A stretch of 64,000 bases of DNA from Porphyra umbilicalis (lineage: Eukaryota > Rhodophyta > Bangiophyceae > Bangiales > Bangiaceae), in NCBI GenBank assembly GCA_002049455.2, contig KV918926.1:1-64000 (forward strand), in the 5' to 3' direction. The position numbers were made by a program, and so were the translations under genes. The stretch's first letter is position 1. The number at the start of each line of letters is the position of its first letter. Shown here one piece after another: positions 24,078 to 34,554 of this stretch. The notes beneath the pieces are model-generated. The model worked only from the letters and a program-made list of their open reading frames with translations, was not told where the DNA came from and did no database searches.

Positions 24078-24669
24078 TGTAGCACCACAGAATGAGGATC
24101 AAGTCAAAGAGGTGAGGGAAGCATCCCGCATGTGCCGCCTCCGAACGTGCACTGCTATAGGGCCATCGGAACCGGTAAGTCAGGCCGCCAGAGGTGATGA
24201 CACAAGGCACGGTTTACTTGCCGGCGACGACGGTGCCTCCCACCGTCGTCGCCCTTCGTCCTAAAAGGGCAGAAACCGTTGCGTGGGCCCAATTCCCACA
24301 ATGGGAATTGGCCCGCGCCGCCGACCAACCAATACAACTAACTACAATTCAAGACAAGTCCCCCAATGCGATAAGTAGATACGAGGGGGAATCGGGACCG
24401 GGCGCCCCTACCTGACGTGGCGGCCTGTGGCGCGACCACGCGGGAGCGCTCGCCGCCCGAGATAACCGCCGCCCCGCGCGGGCCCGCCGGCCGCGGCTAC
24501 GCGCCGCCAGGCCGGGTTACACGCACCGCACGGTCCCCGCCCCAGTGTGGGCAAAATGCCCGTGCCCCGAGGGGACACCAGGCCCGTGTGTCGGTGGGGA
24601 TCGTGTCCGCCCGACCCCGGCTCCCCCCGCGCGGTGCCTCGGCACCAACCCCGACCTGGTGGTGCTACA
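24078..24669 (-). repeat. 5' LTR of element L
   Basis: 592 bp, TGTAGCACCAC to GTGGTGCTACA, a perfect 11-bp inverted tip pair. The double-hairpin block shared with element D lies at 24211-24271. Confidence 0.88.
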
Positions 24670-25506
24670 CATGGGCAACAGCCATTCACTGGAGCCCTGC
24701 CCTTGGGCATTACCACGTTCTTAACGACCTTTCGCTGCGCGCGCGACGCGGCTGGGCTGACGCACTGTCAAGCCCTTTCGCTTACGGTCTTTCGACTAGC
24801 CGGCAACGCCAAGATAGCCTTCTCCGCTGTGCTTAACAGCACACTCGGACATCAGCGTTATGCCATCCGTATATACGGAGATGCCGTCAACTGGCTTCTT
24901 TCGAAGCATGCGACACACGCAACTATGGCTAACGCCTACCAAGACATCATTACGATGAAGCAACAAGACAACGAGGCGCCCACGGCCTTTGGTCACCGCG
25001 TGGAAACGCATTGCGACCTCCTGAACAATTTGTTCGACATCCAAGACTTTAAGGACGTCTTCATCCCTGGTCTTTCGGACCTTGTGCAAGCGCACGTGCG
25101 GGTCTTGAATGACGAATTTTCGGATCTGACTCTCTTCGAGACTGTTGCTACCGCCCAGATGTACTGGGACGGCACCAACAAGCTGCCCTTGCAGCTCAAG
25201 ATGACCCGACCAACGGCAATCAAAGTTGCTAACGCGACGCAGGACCAGCGAACGACGACGGAGCGACCGTTCACACCGGTTTGCACCCCGCCGCCCCCGC
25301 GGGCGGCCGTCCCTCAAGCCAATCGGGCTGACATCTGTTACAATTGTAACAAGCCGGGGCACTTCGCCGCACAGTGTGCCGAACCATATCGCCCTTGCGA
25401 GCGTCGCCAACCGCCTATCGCCGTTCATGCCCTTGCCGACGTTCACGTCGAAAAAGACGAGATCGAACAGCCGACCGACGCCGTGGACGACTCGAAAAAC
25501 GCCTAG
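24670..25506 (+). pseudogene. gypsy A gag region, second part, with CCHC knuckle
   Basis: Resumes directly after element L. The frame to 25506 carries a Gag-like helical stretch (about 24700-25200) and a canonical zinc knuckle CYNCNKPGHFAAQC at 25336-25377, which binds RNA in Gag nucleocapsids. An acidic tail follows. The region is otherwise readable for about 270 codons. Confidence 0.85.
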
Positions 25507-25509
25507 GCC

Positions 25510-26637
25510 GGGTGCCCGACTTGGAGTTGCCCGGCGGAACGCAAAAGCGTACGGTAACAAGGTTGTTGCGTCGTGCCTTACGGCACTTAGAGATCGCAGC
25601 CACGTTAGGCCCATGCCTGCGCGTAACGCGAAGTTGCCGCCCTGTCCTAGACACGGGCGCCGGGGTGAACATAGTGCGAACTAGTGTTCTCCCTGCGAAC
25701 TGGATGGCTTCCGCCGAAGAGCTGACCACGCTTCCGCGCATTGGAGGTTCAAACAACAATCATCTCGTGACGAAGTATGCCATACATCTGTATGTAGACA
25801 CCGGAGGTGTGCGTCTTCTTGACCGATTTCTCGTTTCCGACAACTTGTCAGTCCCGTGCATTCTTGGCACCGAGGTCATTGAACAAAACATCGAGCGCAT
25901 CTTTCCGCGCTTGGCAAGATCGTCTGGCAAGAGGACGTGCGCTGCACGGAGGAACTACCTCGGCGAACGCCGATCTTAGCTTGTCTTAACGACAGCGCGT
26001 GGGACCGCCACTGGCAAGATAGACCCGCTCGGGTTCGAGCCTGCAAACAGGTGCGTGTCAATGGACACAAGGAGGAGTGCATCATGGCCACCTGCGACAC
26101 CCCGGGCATGGCGACGATCACACCGAACATTCGGTTGTGCCGACACAATTCCATGGCAGTCGCCCGCGGCATCGTCATTGTCAAACCGGACGAACCATTC
26201 TTGGTCAAGTTATGCAACTTTGGCAAGGACCAAGTCATTGTTCGCAAGAACTCAACCTTGGGGTTCGCAGAACCCTACAAGGGCCGATGCTTTCCGCCGT
26301 TTTGGATGACAACAATCCAAAGGATGGAACCGATAACTCATCGGACGACGCGAGTCGTGACCCACTCGAGGACCCCGACCTCAGTGAGGCACCCGAGTAC
26401 CTGCACAAGCAGATTCGTGACATGCTTAATACGCCTTCGTCTATGTGGGATGGAACCCTTGGCGTCATCCGTGCTACGGAGCACGCCATCGTCACTCCTG
26501 CCGACGCTCTTCCCATACGGGCCCAACCCTACCGCACCGGGCCGTTCAAACGGCAGATGATCTCTGATCAGATCAACACGATGTTGAAGCTCAACGTCAT
26601 TGCCCCTAGCCATAGTGCTTGGGCAAGCCCCGTGATA
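25510..26637 (+). pseudogene. gypsy A protease and start of RT
   Basis: An aspartic-protease-like segment has the active-site motif LDTGAG near 25650, with a second conserved part (ILGTEVI) about 70 codons on. A linker follows, then the RT start with the gypsy hallmark PFKRQMISDQIN...LNVIAPSHSAWASPV near 26540-26634. The 7.9-kb mariner-type element begins at 26638. Fossil with a few interruptions. Confidence 0.82.
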
Positions 26638-26678
26638 TTGCTGTTTGCCCAATTTTGGCCGATGCCAAGCGCTACGCA
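26638..26678 (+). repeat. Left terminal inverted repeat of the mariner-type element
   Basis: Reads TTGCTGTTTGCCCAATTTTG and on through GGCCGATGCCAAGCGCTACG. It pairs with the reverse complement of 34514-34554. Confidence 0.85.
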
Positions 26679-26927
26679 AGCAATAGAGGGACCATACATT
26701 TCAACAGTAACTCTTCTAATTTTCATGTAACTCCACTGTCTGCGTCAAATGTTGAGTTTGGACGATTTGCTCTCAAAATGGAGATAGAAAGGTCGGAGGC
26801 CCCTGGCTGACGGCGTCGGCGCCGTCGTCACCATCCGTCGTCCCCTGCACCCACAACGCTCCTGCACCCGTGTCTTCATTGTCCCAGTCGAGCGTTACTC
26901 ACGTCGCCGTGTGCGGGAAACTTCATC

Positions 26928-28269
26928 ATGGCATCAGGATCATCGGGTGCCGTACCGCCTGCTGGATCTGCGCCTAAAGGTACGCTCGAGCATGCCCCGC
27001 CAGGTCATGGGGAGATGATGTGGGAGGAAGCCTAGTTTTCTTGTCTTTTCGTACACCTCTTTCTGTTGCCATGAATGCGCCACTTTGATGGGGACAATAT
27101 GCTGAATATTTGAGCTTCACGGCGTCAACGATTGCTTTCTTGGTGTCTCCCTCTGCGCTGCCTGTCATTCGTTTTTCGGACGTCCAGATCTCCGAAAGTG
27201 CGGTGTGTGCCGCGTGGCCGGACACAAATCGGATCGCTGCCCAATCAAGCAAGAAAGTAACGTGCGATGCCGGTGTGGTCAACGTTGGTGTTCGCGGTGC
27301 TCAACGGCGTGCAAGGTCTGCGACGCTGTGGGCCACGAGGCCGACCACGTGGACGAGATGAAGGAGGGGAGATCGGCGCCGTACTGGTCGTGCCCTGAGC
27401 ACGACATGGACGCCATGCGAGCCCGCGTGGAGGACAAGCTCAAGGACCAACCGCCGACGGCTCGCGCGCGAACTGACGCCGCACGTGGCCACAAGCGCGC
27501 GCTGGCTGAGGTGCGCCCGACCGATGGGCAGCGATTCCGAGTCCATGAGGCGCAGTCGCAGATTATCGACTGAATGGGCTTGGGTGGGGCGTCGGCGTCC
27601 GTTGTGGTCCGCACTGCGAGGGCCGTGGCGGCGGTCGCGCAAGATGACGGGGCATCGAGGCAAGCTGCACGAATGCTAGGGGCGTTTACGTCAGATGCGC
27701 AAGGTCAATCGGCAGGCGCTGTGCGACAGCCTATTCCAAGCGGATTGGGCACCATCGAGCTGGACGAGCGTCGAGAGACAGCTGTCGATGAACTGCAAAA
27801 GGCGCTGAGGAGCGCGGTAAAGTATCCGGCCGCGAGAAGGGCGAATCAGCGGCGACGAAACCGCGAGGTGGGGCTGGGCGGTGTCGGCGCGCGAGCCGCG
27901 GACGAGATGCTTGGAAGCTCCAACCCATTTTTTGGGGTCTAGGGCAGGGACCTCAAGCGCGCGGCGCAGCGCTGCGTCTCTCTTCCTGAAGGCAGGGAGC
28001 TTGCCAAGGTAAAGATGGCGCTTGCTGCGTTTTTAGGGGAGGGGAGGGTACATAGGGGCGCGTCTGTGACGAGTAGTGAGCTGACCTGCGCGCATGTCTG
28101 CGACCAGTTGATGGCGTGTGCGGCGAGTGTGGGGTTGGATGTGCCATCGGTGCTGGCGTCGCTGCGACAGTTTATTGTTGAGATGCGACAGGGAGAGGAG
28201 GACATGCGTCGTTCTGTCAATGCCGGGACTGCGCGCCCGAGCTCAGCGGGGTCGGCATCGTCGGACTAA
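26928..28269 (+). pseudogene. Zinc-knuckle accessory ORF of the mariner-type element, one intron
   Basis: Proposed exon 1 is 26928-26979 (MASGSSGAVPPAGSAPK). A GT-AG intron of 208 nt follows (26980-27187; donor AAAG/GTACG, acceptor CGTCCAG/AT behind a pyrimidine-rich tract). Exon 2 runs from 27188 in phase. Exon 2 opens with a CCHC knuckle, CGVCRVAGHKSDRC, then more Cys pairs (CRCGQRWCSRC, CKVCDAVGH). A charged, probably helical region follows (ELQKALRSAV, about 27790). The frame keeps its register to TAA at 28267-28269 but meets TGA at 27571-27573 and TAG at 27940-27942. Both could be C-to-T changes from CGA and CAG. About 378 codons in all. The function is unknown. The knuckle suggests nucleic-acid binding. 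The intron is a prediction. Confidence 0.55.
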
Positions 28270-28479
28270 AGCACCCCCCCCCTTTTTTGACTCCAAGTCG
28301 CTGCAAGCGCCGCCCCTACGATAGATGCAGAAAGGCCTATTCTAGGGGCAGCGTCGAGGCGCCTTCACGGCGCACGGTCGCTGACAGCGCCACCGTGGTC
28401 GCCCTCCCACCGGCTCCCCCCCCCCGCCCCCCCCCGCCCACTCTTCAACCCTGGGCATGTGACGCCCCTTCCTCTGCGC

Positions 28480-31400
28480 AGCGGAAATAACCAGCCGCCG
28501 CACAACAGGTCGGCGGCGCGGCGGCCGTGCGGCGGCGCGGCAGCGGCGGCGCGGCGGCGGCGGCAGGGTGGCGCCGGCAAGACGGCAGCGGCAAAGCGGC
28601 GGCGCAACGGCACGGGCGGGCTGTTGGTGCGAGGGGGCTGTTGACGTGGTCGTCCGCAGGGGAAGGGGCGGTTTTCAGGCGGCGACGGCGGCGGGAGGGG
28701 TGATGTGAAAGCCCGCCCCAGCCGCACTTGACGTGCGGCGGCCACAACCGCAATGGCGGCGGCGCCATCGCTGCCGCGCCGCCGCCGCCGCAGAGCAAGT
28801 CGGCGGGGTGGCAGCGGGGCGGCGACAGAGCAGCGACGGCAAGGCAGAGGCGGCAAGGCGGCCGGGCGGCGGCGCGGGGGAGCTGGTGGCGCTCGCTTGC
28901 TGTTGGTGCCTTCGTTGCCGGCGGTTGGGGGAGGATTTGGGCGGCGGCGGCGGTGGGGCAGGTTTTGCAAAAGACGGCCCCGCCGCCGCACCAGCCATGC
29001 TGCGGACACCGTGGCGGCGGCGTCGGCGCGATGGGGGCTACAGCGCCGCCGCCGCACACCGGGTTGGAGGCGCGACCGCTGTGCGGTGGCGCGGGGGCGG
29101 CGGCAAAGGTGTGGCTGCAGGGTGCCTGCGGCAAGACAGCAGCGGCATGGAGGCGACGCCGCGGCGCAGAGGGACTGTTGGTGCGAGGGGGCTGTTGGCG
29201 TGGTCGTTGGCGGCGGGGGGAGGGTCCTCTGGCGGCGACGGTAGCGGGGCGGGTGGTGTCCAATCCCTCCCCGCCGGCGCACCCCACGTGCGGCGGCCGG
29301 TGGCGCACCGGTGGCGGCGGAAGCGCTTCCGCGCCGCCGCCTTCTCTAAGCAGGTCGGCAACGCGACGGTGGTGCCGCGAATCGGTGTTGGCGGCAAGAC
29401 AGAGACGCCAAGGCGGCTGTGCGGCGTCGCGGTGTTTTTTTGTGCGCGCGGGATGTTGGTGCGCTCTTTGACGAGAGGGGCAGGGTTTTTAGGTCGCGGA
29501 GGTGGCGGGGCGGGTTCTTTGAAAGCCCGCTCCGCCACCGTACGCGACATGCTGCGGGCTCCGCTGCGGTGGCGGCGGCGCATGCGTTGCCGCGCGGCCG
29601 CCGCCGTACAAGAGGCCGGCAACGCGGCGGCAGTGTTGCGGCGTGGCAGTGGAGGCGCGATGGCAGCGGCTGTTTGGCGGCGGCTTGACGGCAGCGCCAA
29701 GGACGCGGCGCGGCTGTGCTGGGGGGCTGTTGGTGCGAGGGGGCTGTTGGCGTGGTCGTTGGCGGGGGGGGGAGGTCTTCGGGCGGCGACGGTGGCGGGG
29801 CGGGTGGTGTGAAAGCCAGGCGTTGGTGAGGAGAAATCCTTGGAGGATATATCCGCACAGAATACTCGTACCCACTCTGGATATGGGCTGAGGCTGGAAG
29901 CTCGTAATGTACGCAAATCGGAAGAAAAAGAGTGGAGCCGTCCTTTTCGCAGCCCTTGTGTCAGAATAGACAGTACTCAGATCGGACTCGGGACACTCCG
30001 CTTTATCCGGTAAGAATATCGGTGAAAACGATAGCGGCTTTGGCGCCTAGAGATTCATATGCAGGCATGCAATCGAATCGTCCAACAAGCCACCTATCGC
30101 ATTCGCCTTAGCACAGTTTGTGCAGTCTCCTGAACATTAACCGATCCCGAAGAGAAGAAGTGTGCTGAACAGGTGCACGGTAGTCATGCATTGGGCTGGA
30201 TACGAGCTCTCGGTAAATCAGCAGTTGGGCGGACTGCAGGTGGCACTTGCTCCCATGGTCGAGAATTGATAAGACTGCAATACGTATCTCGACTGCTGAT
30301 GCGACGCTCTGAAATCGGCCCAACGAGAACTGGTTCCAGCCTGCAGCACACGTTCGTCTGACAGTCCTACCGACGGCATCAGATAGCGACAGAACCAGTG
30401 CAGTCGCCTCTCCGGCCAATCTTTCTTTGTTCTCCGTCCTGCTGGCGATGCCAGGAGAGTTGCCATCTTATCAAATGTCGCAATCGGATTTCATCCTAGA
30501 TCGTTGCAAATGCTCAATCCGATATGATTCGTGATCTCCTCCACAAAAACTCATCTATTCCATAATTGAGGTTTCGCTATTGTCATGAGCCCGGTATGCA
30601 ATCATTTTGTATTTCCATGAATTGTCTCGGAGTAATGACAAGATCTCAGATTCCACCAATCCCTGGTGAAAGCCCGCCCCGCCGCCGCATCCGACGTGCG
30701 GCGGCCGGCGGCGCAATATCGGCAGCACGATAGCTGTCGCGCCGCCGACGCCGCACACCAGGCCGGCCGCGCGGCGGCGGTGTGGCGGCGTGGGAATGGC
30801 GTCGCAATGACAGAGGCTTGGTGGCGGCGGCGCGACGGCGGCGCCAAGGCGGCGGCGCGGCGGCGCGGGGGGGCTGTTTGTGCGAGCGGCCTGTTGGCGT
30901 GGTCGTTGGCGGGGAAGGGAGGGTCGTCGGGTGGCCAGGGCGGCGGGGCAGGTTGTGTGAATGCCCGCCCCGCCGCCGCACCCGACGTGCGGCGGCCACA
31001 ACCGTTTTGGCGGTGGCTCCATCGCTGCCGCCACACACCAGGCTGGCGGCAAGGTGGCGGTGTGCCGGCGTTCAGCAGCGGCGCGGTGGCGGCGGCTGGG
31101 TGGCGGCGTCGTGTCGGCGGCGCAAAGGCGGCGGTGCGGCCGCGCGGGGGGGCTGTTGGTGCGAGGAGGCTGTTGGCGTAGTCGTTTGAGACGTGAAGCG
31201 GGTATTCGGGCGGCGACGGCGGCGTGGCGGGTGGTGTGGATGCCCGCCCCGCCGGCGCACCCGATGTGCGTCGGCCGGCGGCGCAATGGCGGCGGCGCGA
31301 TGACTGCCGCGCCGCCGCCTTCGCTCAGCATGTTGGCGGCACGGCGGCGGTGCGGCGAATTTGACCCGCCGTCTAGACAGAGGCGTCAAGGCGGCAGCGC

Positions 31401-32860
31401 GGCGCCGAGGGGGGGCTTTTGGTGCGAGGGCGCTGTTGACGTGGTCGTTGGCGTGGGGGGGAGGGTCTTCGGGTGGCCACGACGGCGGGGCGGGTTGTGT
31501 GAATGCCCGCCCCGCCGCCGCACCCGACGTGCGGCGGCCGGTGGCGCAATGACGGCGGCATGATTGCTTTCGCGCCGCCGCCGGCTCACACCAGGCTGGA
31601 GGAGCGGCTGTCGCACTGCAGATCGGTGGCGGCGGCAAGGCAGCGGCGTGAAGGCGGCGGCGGGAAGGCGCAGGTTTTTTTGTGCGCGCGGGCTGTTGGT
31701 GCGCTTGTTGTCTAAGTGTGGACGGTTTTTGGGTCGGGGCTGTGGTGGGGCGGGTTCTGTTCAAGCCCGCCCCGCCGCCGTAGGCGACATGCCGCGGGTT
31801 CCGCTGCGGTGGCGGCGGCGTGCTCGTTGCCGCGCCGACACCGCCGCACAAAAGGCCGGCAGCGCGGCGGCGGTGTGGCGGCGTAGCGGGGGCGGCATGG
31901 CAGCGACAGCAAGACAGCGGGGCGGCGGCGCGAGGGGGCGTTTGGCGCGCGGGGGCACTTGGTGCGGTTGTCGGCAAGCGAAAGGTGGGCTTGCGGTCGG
32001 CGGCGGCGGCGGGACGGGTGCGGAAAGCGCCCGCCCCGCCGCCCCGACGGGAATGCCGCGGCCGTTGCCACGACAGCGGCGCCGCGGTCGTTGCCGCGCG
32101 GCCACCGCTGCAAACCAAGTCGGCGTCGCACCAGTGGTGCCGCGGCAAGGCGGCGGGGGCAGAGAGGCGGTGGCAAGACGGTGGCGCGGCGGCGCGGGGG
32201 GGCTGTTGGCGCGCGGGGCTGTTGGTGGGGTCGGCGGCGGGGGGGGGGCTGGGTTTCTGGCGGCGGTGGCGGCGGGGTGGGTGCTTTGACACCGCGCTCC
32301 GCCGCCGCACCAGACATGCCACGGCCGTCGCCGCGTTCGCGGCGTTGCCGTCATTGCTGCGCCGCCGCCACAGCACACCAGGTCGGCAGCGCGTCGGTGG
32401 TCCGGCGGCGCGGTGACAACGGCAAGGCGAAGGCGCCAAGGTGGCGGCCCAGTTTTGCGGGGGGGCCGCTGGTGTGTGTGGGCTGCTGCTGCGGTCTTTG
32501 GCGGGGGACGGGTTATTTTCGGTCGGAGCGTCGGCGAGGCGGCTGCTGAAGAAGCCCGCCCCGCCGCAGCACCCGCATGCGGCGGCCGCCGCCGCCGCGG
32601 CGTCGGCGCTGTCGTTGTCGCGCCGCCGCCGCCGCACACCAGGTCGGCGACGCGGCGGCGGTGCGGCGGCGCAGTGGCGGCGGAAAGAAAGCGGCGGCAA
32701 GGCGGCGGCACGGCCGCGCGGGGGGGCTGTTGGTGCGCGGAAGCTGTTGGTGAGGTCGTTGGTAGGGCGAGACCGTTGCTGCGCGCGGGGTGTAGCGGCG
32801 CTGCCGTCGGCAACGCCGCCGAGGTGGTTGGCGACGCACCGTCGCGGCGGCGCGAGGTTC
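28480..32860. repeat. ~275-bp-unit G+C-rich satellite inside the mariner-type element
   Basis: The landmark CTGTTGGTGCG...GTGGTCG recurs near 28620, 28905, 29180, 29455, 29730, 30885, 31155, 31415, 31690, 31950, 32210, 32470 and 32725, giving a period of about 260-285 bp. Each unit also holds GGGCGGG.GGTGTGAAAGCCCGCC and CGACGTGCGGCGGCC. Fourteen or so diverged units are interrupted once by the hAT-type element at 29817-30665. Long open frames on both strands through it are compositional. It lies between the two convergent genes of the transposon. Confidence 0.85.
29817..30665. mobile_element. 849-bp hAT-type non-autonomous element
   Basis: Ends CAGGCGTTGGTG and CACCAATCCCTG are inverted with two mismatches. 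A perfect 8-bp duplication, GTGAAAGC, lies at 29809-29816 and 30666-30673. The 8-bp duplication and CAG tips fit the hAT superfamily. The interior is markedly less GC-rich than the satellite around it and has no transposase ORF. It is inserted in a satellite unit, so it is younger than the array. Confidence 0.85.
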
Positions 32861-32919
32861 TTACGAGTGTGTTCGGCTATGGCCCGGAAGCGTACAAATG
32901 AGGAATAACTTTGTTGTGA

Positions 32920-33910
32920 TCATGGGATATAGAGGTTGTATCGACGCACGGCTGCCTTGACGAACCCGCGGCACATGGCTCCAGAGATGTGCTCTAGCAT
33001 GCTGTTAACGGTCAGCATCGGACACGCCTTGTACTCTTCCGGGCTCGAGGAGCGGCGCAGCCAGCTGCTGCCCATGGAGAACACATCTTCTATCCGGGTA
33101 AAGTCTGGGGAGTACGGCGGAAAGAGGAGCACAACCACTCCAACAGCCCTTACACTCGCCAATGCAACCCCATCATGGATGCGGGCGTTATCGAACATGC
33201 GTACATATCGATCAGGCTGCTCTCCCCAATTTCTACCTGGGACGACAGCCCGCATGCGAGGCAGCACAAAACTAGTCAAGAACAGCAAAAAATCGACAGA
33301 GGCTTGCGCAGGAGGGGGACGCGTCACGACCCAGTCCAGCAGGCGGTCGTGAGCCATCGCCACAAAAAAGCTTGTTCGCACCTCGGCACTCGACGCAACG
33401 TAGCACTCTGCCCTGGAGCCCCGCAGAGACCACGCCCACCCGCTCTCCGCCGCTTGCCCAACACGGTGCGCCTCATCGATGTAGACCCGGCACCGCAGCG
33501 GTACCTGCCACTGGGCCTGAACCCATGCCAGCCTGTTAGCCTCGTTGCGCAAAATGAATGCACGCTCAATGACCTTCCTAGTGTATCCGCTGTGCGCCAG
33601 CTTGCGGGCTACTGTCGCAGGGGAGACGTCCACGACGTCATCGACGTGCTCGCCAATCGCTCGAACAGCGTCCGCAATTTCATCAAGAAACAGCTCGGGC
33701 TGCTCCTCGACTGCGGTGAGCACCGCCTCGCGCAGCTGCGGGTCGTCCATCATGTTTTCGTAGTGACGATTCCACCGCGCCGGATTGTAGTGGTAATCGC
33801 CGTTGTCTCGGTAGTACGCCAAAAACCGAGACGCCAACCTCAATCAGACGTTGAGGTCGTGTGCGGCAGCCGCAACAGTTCGCCCTTGCTCGCGTACCAT
33901 CTCCACGAGG
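32920..33910 (-). pseudogene. Tc1/mariner (DDE_3-like) transposase
   Basis: The frame 33843-32920 encodes 307 residues. An N-terminal helix-turn-helix-like part (VSPATVARKLAHSGYTRKV, about residues 73-91) is followed by a DDE catalytic domain: D123 in YIDEAH, D218 in FDNARIH, and E252 in PPYSPDFTRIEDVF, the last two 34 positions apart. This is the cut-and-paste enzyme expected to act on the TTGCTG ends of this element. The frame begins at a TTG. Directly upstream, in the same register, lies TGA preceded by RRLVEMVREQGRTVAAAAHDL, a typical first helix-turn-helix of this family. The true start therefore lies upstream and the gene carries at least one nonsense change (CGA to TGA is the simplest). 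Confidence 0.85.
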
Positions 33911-34513
33911 CGCCGACGTGTCTACAGGGTTTTCATGGAAGCACGACGCTGCAGGGGTTGGGCTCAAAAGAAGGCGGTGGGTGGATTGGGGGCGGATCCG
34001 GAGGGGGCGGTGGCGGGGGCGACGAGAAGGGGTGGATCGTGCCAGACCGAATTGGCAAGACGCAGCGGCCAATCCGTCGACGAGAACGATCACCGGCAGG
34101 ACGCCGAGCTTGGTTACAGCTGTCCCGCACATTCAGGCGCCTGCCGTGAGATTCTCTGCACCCCGAGTCGCTTTCAATCTGCAGTCACTCAATTTGTCGC
34201 AACCCGGGCCAGTGCTGGGTCCGTTTGGGTGCAAGGTGCAAAAAGCTTGCGCACCTCGCAGCTAAGCCCGTTCGTGACACCCTCATTGGGAATGACATGG
34301 ACCACGTCATGGAATGCATCCGAGCGAAATGCGCGCCAAGCAGGACAGCTTTGATAATGACGTGCCAGCGGCCGCTGGTGCTCATGAAAATATTCTGAAA
34401 AATACGGACGATCCTGACTTTGAACCAGTCAGACGAACCTGTTACTGGCTTGCATGAGCATTTTGAACAGAAAGGATCATGCAATTTTGAATCTTACAAT
34501 TGGTCGACATACT
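33911..34513. other. Subterminal region of the mariner-type element
   Basis: No gene. G-rich near 33990-34030 (GGAGGGGGCGGTGGCGGGGG) and otherwise mixed sequence up to the right inverted repeat. It may contain the promoter for the minus-strand transposase. Confidence 0.4.
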
Positions 34514-34554
34514 GACGAAGCGCTTGGCATCGGCCGAAATTTGGCAAACAGCAA
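34514..34554 (-). repeat. Right terminal inverted repeat of the mariner-type element
   Basis: On the minus strand it reads TTGCTGTTTGCCAAATTTCG and on through GGCCGATGCCAAGCGCTTCG. It is followed on the plus strand by TA and the resumed gypsy RT. Confidence 0.85.

Larger units (their letters stand above)
20077..24669 (-). mobile_element. Non-coding LTR element L (LARD-like)
   Basis: Two 592-bp LTRs about 97% identical by eye flank a 3.4-kb interior, and the 5-bp duplication CATGG is perfect (20072-20076 and 24670-24674). The minus strand gives a primer site beside the right LTR and a polypurine tract beside the left. No gag or pol domain is visible. The interior is G+C-rich tandem repeat. 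It looks structurally whole and young, as a non-autonomous element that must borrow proteins. It sits inside the gag region of gypsy A. The frame at 20416-21696 (426 codons) is a repeat translation, not a recognisable protein. Confidence 0.88.
26638..34554. mobile_element. 7.9-kb Tc1/mariner-type transposon
   Basis: Terminal inverted repeats of at least 40 bp start TTGCTGTTTGCC and contain GGCCGATGCCAAGCGCT, with about four mismatches. TA is duplicated at both sides (26636-26637 and 34555-34556). The uninterrupted sequence of copy A' (AGCCCCGTGGTAATTGTACC on the minus strand, near 16800) shows the empty site, so the ends are firm. Inside are a zinc-knuckle ORF (plus), a ~275-bp-unit satellite with an hAT-type insertion, and a DDE transposase (minus). 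It is very large for this superfamily, where 1.3-5 kb is usual. Both genes carry in-frame stops, so this copy is probably inactive. Confidence 0.88.

Noticed and set aside
28365-32901. Many ORFs of 130-540 codons on both strands
   Set aside because: They run through a G+C-rich satellite and change content with each unit. All six frames are open in places, so they are compositional.
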